7,773 nucleotides of DNA from an uncultured Bacteroidota bacterium (lineage in GTDB: Bacteria > Bacteroidota > Bacteroidia > Flavobacteriales > Flavobacteriaceae). Made by a program: the position numbers and the translations under genes. This document shows, piece by piece, positions 6,241-7,773 of the stretch. The notes under the pieces are model-generated. The model did not search any database. It worked only from the letters and a program-made list of their open reading frames with translations, and had not been told where the DNA came from. Where the stretch lies: positions 1-7,773 of the forward strand of contig CAISUR010000444.1 of NCBI GenBank assembly GCA_903888655.1. The letters run 5' to 3'. Each line of letters begins with the position of its first letter. Positions within the stretch are counted from its first letter, which is position 1.

Positions 6241-6470
6241 GAATGTACGACAGCTATAATTGATGAAATGATTCCTTTCGGTCTTGTCATTTATTTTGAA
6301 TGAGTTTTTGGTTTTTAATTTACATTCGACATTTTCAGGTTTGGCTTTACATGTTGAATTGTTAAATGTAGATGAACCAAGACCAAGTCTTTACAAAAAC
6401 AAACTAAACTTTAATTAAATACATTTCCGATTTCCGAAAATCCCAAGCCACGCTATTGACGCAAACGGCT
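6241..6470. other. Non-coding stretch leading to the flanked secreted-protein gene
   Basis: No credible open frame was found on either strand. Near the right end are TTTCCGATTTCCGAAAATC (6425-6443), a GACGCAAACGGC segment (6459-6470) and then the boundary motif GTTGGGCGA. Read on the minus strand, this stretch follows the secreted-protein gene and could be its 3' cassette tail. On that strand I find no second core site within about 140 nt that would complete an attC-like site. Confidence 0.4.
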
Positions 6471-6479
6471 GTTGGGCGA
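6471..6479. repeat. Boundary repeat GTTGGGCGA
   Basis: A perfect 9-bp inverted match to TCGCCCAAC at 7199-7207. It lies 8 nt after the stop codon of the gene at 6488-7174 (in the gene's direction it reads TCGCCCAAC). The form RYYYAAC/GTTRRRY is the integron core-site pattern. Confidence 0.5.
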
Positions 6480-6487
6480 TCGTATTT

Positions 6488-7174
6488 TTATTTATGTTCG
6501 CCTAAGTATTCATATTCTTCATAATTTTCGTCAAATGGTTTTTGTTGGATAAAACGTAAACAATCTTCGGGTTTTGTATCATAATCCTTCAATTGTTCTA
6601 ACATTTCATTTATTTTTAACCTCCAATTTTCATAAGCATTTATTTTTGGTTCAAGATAAACGTCATAAGTAAATTCTTTTATTAATTTATCACGTTTTTC
6701 TTTTGCTTCTTTTATAATTACATTATGCCAAGTAATTATTGAACCATATTTTTTTTTGAAACTAGATGTTGTTTTTTTTAATTGTTGTCTTGCATATCTT
6801 GTTGTCCATTCTTCTATATCAAATACTACTTTTTGATGAAGAATTAAAATTGTATCTTTTGTTAAATTATATGATTTTGTTTTCTCAAGAACTGGAACAA
6901 AATATATTTTTTCAAATAGTTTTTTTTGATCTTTTTTCGTTTTTGGAATATCAATAATTACATTGAAATTTGAAGCAATACAAGCACAAAATTTTGCTTT
7001 TTCGCAATCTCTTTCTGCAAATTCAATAGTTCTTCCATCAAGTTTAAAATCGCTTAAATTTAATTTTAAGTTTGGTTGCCAAAATATATGAACACTATCT
7101 TCCATTCTACCATTTGTTTGACAATAAGCGAAATTAAAAGTTAATAAAAATAATAAAATTTTAAATATTTTCAT
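6488..7174 (-). CDS. Exported protein resembling DUF922-type secreted peptidases, with a degenerate zinc motif
   Basis: A 228-residue protein with a signal peptide at 1-19 (KIFKILLFLLTFNFAYCQ). Two segments recall the Bacteroidota DUF922 family of predicted secreted Zn proteases: IFWQPNLKLNLSDFKLDG (about 30-47), in the place of the usual W..L.W.DFKG, and LHQKVVFDIEEW followed by ARQQLKK (112-134), in the place of HEQxHFDI...AR+L+K. The first His (113) and FDI remain, but the second His and the catalytic Glu of HExxH are gone, so peptidase activity is not expected. The C-terminal third is Lys/Glu-rich and helical, with several Cys (57, 63, 65, 205). The gene is very A/T-rich and is boxed by 9-bp inverted repeats. 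The family assignment is a motif resemblance only; the protein might be an unrelated secreted protein. Confidence 0.72.
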   Translation of the reverse strand: MKIFKILLFLLTFNFAYCQTNGRMEDSVHIFWQPNLKLNLSDFKLDGRTIEFAERDCEKAKFCACIASNFNVIIDIPKTKKDQKKLFEKIYFVPVLEKTKSYNLTKDTILILHQKVVFDIEEWTTRYARQQLKKTTSSFKKKYGSIITWHNVIIKEAKEKRDKLIKEFTYDVYLEPKINAYENWRLKINEMLEQLKDYDTKPEDCLRFIQQKPFDENYEEYEYLGEHK

Positions 7175-7198
7175 TTTTCCATTTTTTGAGGTAATATG

Positions 7199-7207
7199 TC
7201 GCCCAAC
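7199..7207. repeat. Boundary repeat TCGCCCAAC
   Basis: The perfect inverted partner of 6471-6479, located 25 nt upstream of the start codon of the secreted-protein gene (in the gene's direction it reads GTTGGGCGA). In a gene cassette this would be the 5' core site. Confidence 0.5.
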
Positions 7208-7404
7208 TTATTTATAGAAGCCATAAAACAGCTCTAATCCTCCCTTATTTGGGTCTATTTGTGCACGGTTTTATTTTTTTCTTTTCAAATATATTAAATT
7301 TTAATACCCTTATTCAATAATTTAAAATAAGAAACAATTTTGTTTAACAAAGGATACTTCACGTTTTTTTGATTTACTAATTTGAGATTTAAAAAGGAGT
7401 AGGG
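7208..7404. other. A/T-rich intergenic stretch
   Basis: No open frame or RNA gene is recognised between the cassette boundary and the tRNA terminator. The only signal is a promoter-like pair on the minus strand, listed separately. Confidence 0.5.
7286..7318 (-). promoter_or_regulatory. Possible promoter of the secreted-protein gene
   Basis: On the minus strand ATTG (7318-7315), 21 nt, then TATATTTG (7293-7286). The -7 box is a full match and the -33 box has one mismatch. The RNA would start near 7278, giving a leader of about 100 nt that contains the boundary repeat, so the promoter would lie outside the flanked segment. Confidence 0.4.
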
Positions 7405-7442
7405 TTTAAAAACAACAAAACCCTCTTTTTCAAGAAGGTTTT
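7405..7442 (-). terminator. Terminator after tRNA-Leu
   Basis: On the minus strand AAAACCTTC (7442-7434) pairs with GAGGGTTTT (7425-7417), nine pairs with one G-U, followed by GTTGTTTTT. It starts 6 nt after the tRNA-Leu 3' end. Confidence 0.75.
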
Positions 7443-7448
7443 GTTATG

Positions 7449-7531
7449 TGACCACGGTGGGATTTGAACCCACACGCCCTTGCGAGCACCACCCCCTCAA
7501 GATGGCAAGTCTACCGTTTCTCCACGTGGCC
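7449..7531 (-). tRNA. tRNA-Leu (anticodon GAG)
   Basis: An 83-nt cloverleaf. The acceptor GGCCACG pairs with CGTGGTC (one G-U), and the discriminator is A. The anticodon stem CCATC/GGTGG encloses the loop TTGAGGG, placing GAG at 34-36 after U33. A long variable arm (TGCTCGCAAGGGCGT) fits the Leu class, and the T arm is GTGGG-TTCAAAT-CCCAC. CCA is not encoded. The tRNA reads CUC and CUU codons. Confidence 0.93.
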
Positions 7532-7538
7532 TAAAATG

Positions 7539-7569
7539 AAAAAAGTCAAGCAATTTGCTCGACTTTTTT
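7539..7569 (-). terminator. Terminator between tRNA-Lys and tRNA-Leu
   Basis: On the minus strand a 14-pair stem forms between the segments at 7569-7556 (AAAAAAGTCGAGCA) and 7552-7539 (TGCTTGACTTTTTT) with one G-U pair and a very short loop. The 3' arm itself ends in six T. The stem is nearly symmetric, so it could act on both strands. It suggests that the Lys transcripts end before tRNA-Leu. Confidence 0.7.
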
Positions 7570-7570
7570 G

Positions 7571-7643
7571 TGACCTGGCTGGGGCTCGAACCCAGGACCC
7601 CATCATTAAAAGTGATGTGCTCTACCAACTGAGCTACCAAGTC
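7571..7643 (-). tRNA. tRNA-Lys (anticodon UUU), copy 1
   Basis: A 73-nt cloverleaf. The acceptor GACTTGG pairs with CCAGGTC, and the discriminator is A. The anticodon stem CATCA/TGATG encloses the loop CTTTTAA, giving anticodon TTT. The T arm is CTGGG-TTCGAGC-CCCAG. CCA is not encoded. Confidence 0.95.
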
Positions 7644-7674
7644 ATTGATTGAAGAAATTTTTATAAAAAAAAAG

Positions 7675-7747
7675 TGACCTGGCTGGGGCTCGAACCCAGG
7701 ACCCCATCATTAAAAGTGATGTGCTCTACCAACTGAGCTACCAAGTC
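7675..7747 (-). tRNA. tRNA-Lys (anticodon UUU), copy 2
   Basis: Identical over all 73 nt to the copy at 7571-7643 and separated from it by 31 nt of A/T-rich spacer. This is a recent or homogenised tandem duplication with a repeat period of 104 bp. Confidence 0.95.
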
Positions 7748-7773
7748 ATTTGCATTTCTTCAATGCGGGTGCA

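Noticed and set aside
6241..6487. Complete integron attC site next to the secreted-protein gene
   Set aside because: Only one core-like motif is present on this side; no partner core or paired L-box arrangement could be found within the usual attC length.
6766..6957. Plus-strand frame with a Leu/Ile/Phe-rich product
   Set aside because: It is the complement of a Lys/Glu-rich coding stretch, which gives hydrophobic shadows.
7464..7652. Plus-strand frame of 62 codons
   Set aside because: It is antisense to tRNA-Leu and tRNA-Lys; the coding look comes from tRNA sequence.
1..7773. CRISPR array, rRNA genes or phage genes
   Set aside because: No regularly spaced repeats, no rRNA sequence and no phage structural or integrase frames were seen.

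Overview
The window looks like chromosome of a member of the Bacteroidota, most probably Flavobacterium or a close relative. It is A/T-rich. Three places carry the Bacteroidota promoter pattern (TTTG or a near match, about 20 nt, TAnnTTTG). Shine-Dalgarno sites are mostly absent. The protein families (an ECF sigma with a one-TM partner, two DUF4252 proteins, a TonB receptor with an LQEVVIS-type TonB box) are typical of that group.

Layout. (1) 1-378, minus: the N-terminal part of an unrecognised exported protein. (2) 433-2853, plus: a vitamin B12 uptake unit made of a promoter, an unusually long cobalamin riboswitch and a BtuB-like TonB-dependent receptor, closed by a strong terminator. The receptor's signal peptide lies in a different frame from its body, with the break at a run of six A (978-983). 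(3) 2933-3067: a short element bounded by 18-bp perfect inverted repeats. (4) 3172-5290, plus: an apparent operon of ECF sigma factor, one-TM putative anti-sigma/regulatory protein, an exported DUF4252 protein and a DUF4252 lipoprotein, ending at a hairpin terminator. (5) 5347-6027, minus: a type II toxin-antitoxin pair (DUF6364/RHH-like antitoxin, then PIN-domain toxin) with a clear promoter and an overlapping inverted repeat. Two 14-bp direct repeats flank the pair. (6) 6471-7207: one secreted-protein gene on the minus strand, bounded by GTTGGGCGA and TCGCCCAAC. These resemble integron core sites, but no complete attC site was found. The protein looks like a DUF922-type secreted metalloprotease that has lost its zinc motif. 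(7) 7405-7747, minus: tRNA-Leu(GAG) and two identical tRNA-Lys(UUU) genes with hairpin terminators.

How the parts work together. When B12 is plentiful the riboswitch should shut off the receptor; when B12 is scarce the receptor would bring it across the outer membrane using TonB energy. The sigma operon is probably a self-contained regulatory unit whose last two genes act at the envelope, but the signal it senses is not visible here. The toxin-antitoxin pair and the flanked secreted-protein gene look like accessory DNA placed between the sigma operon and the tRNA cluster. The strongest leads are the cassette-like boundaries at 6471-7207, the receptor frameshift and the enlarged riboswitch.
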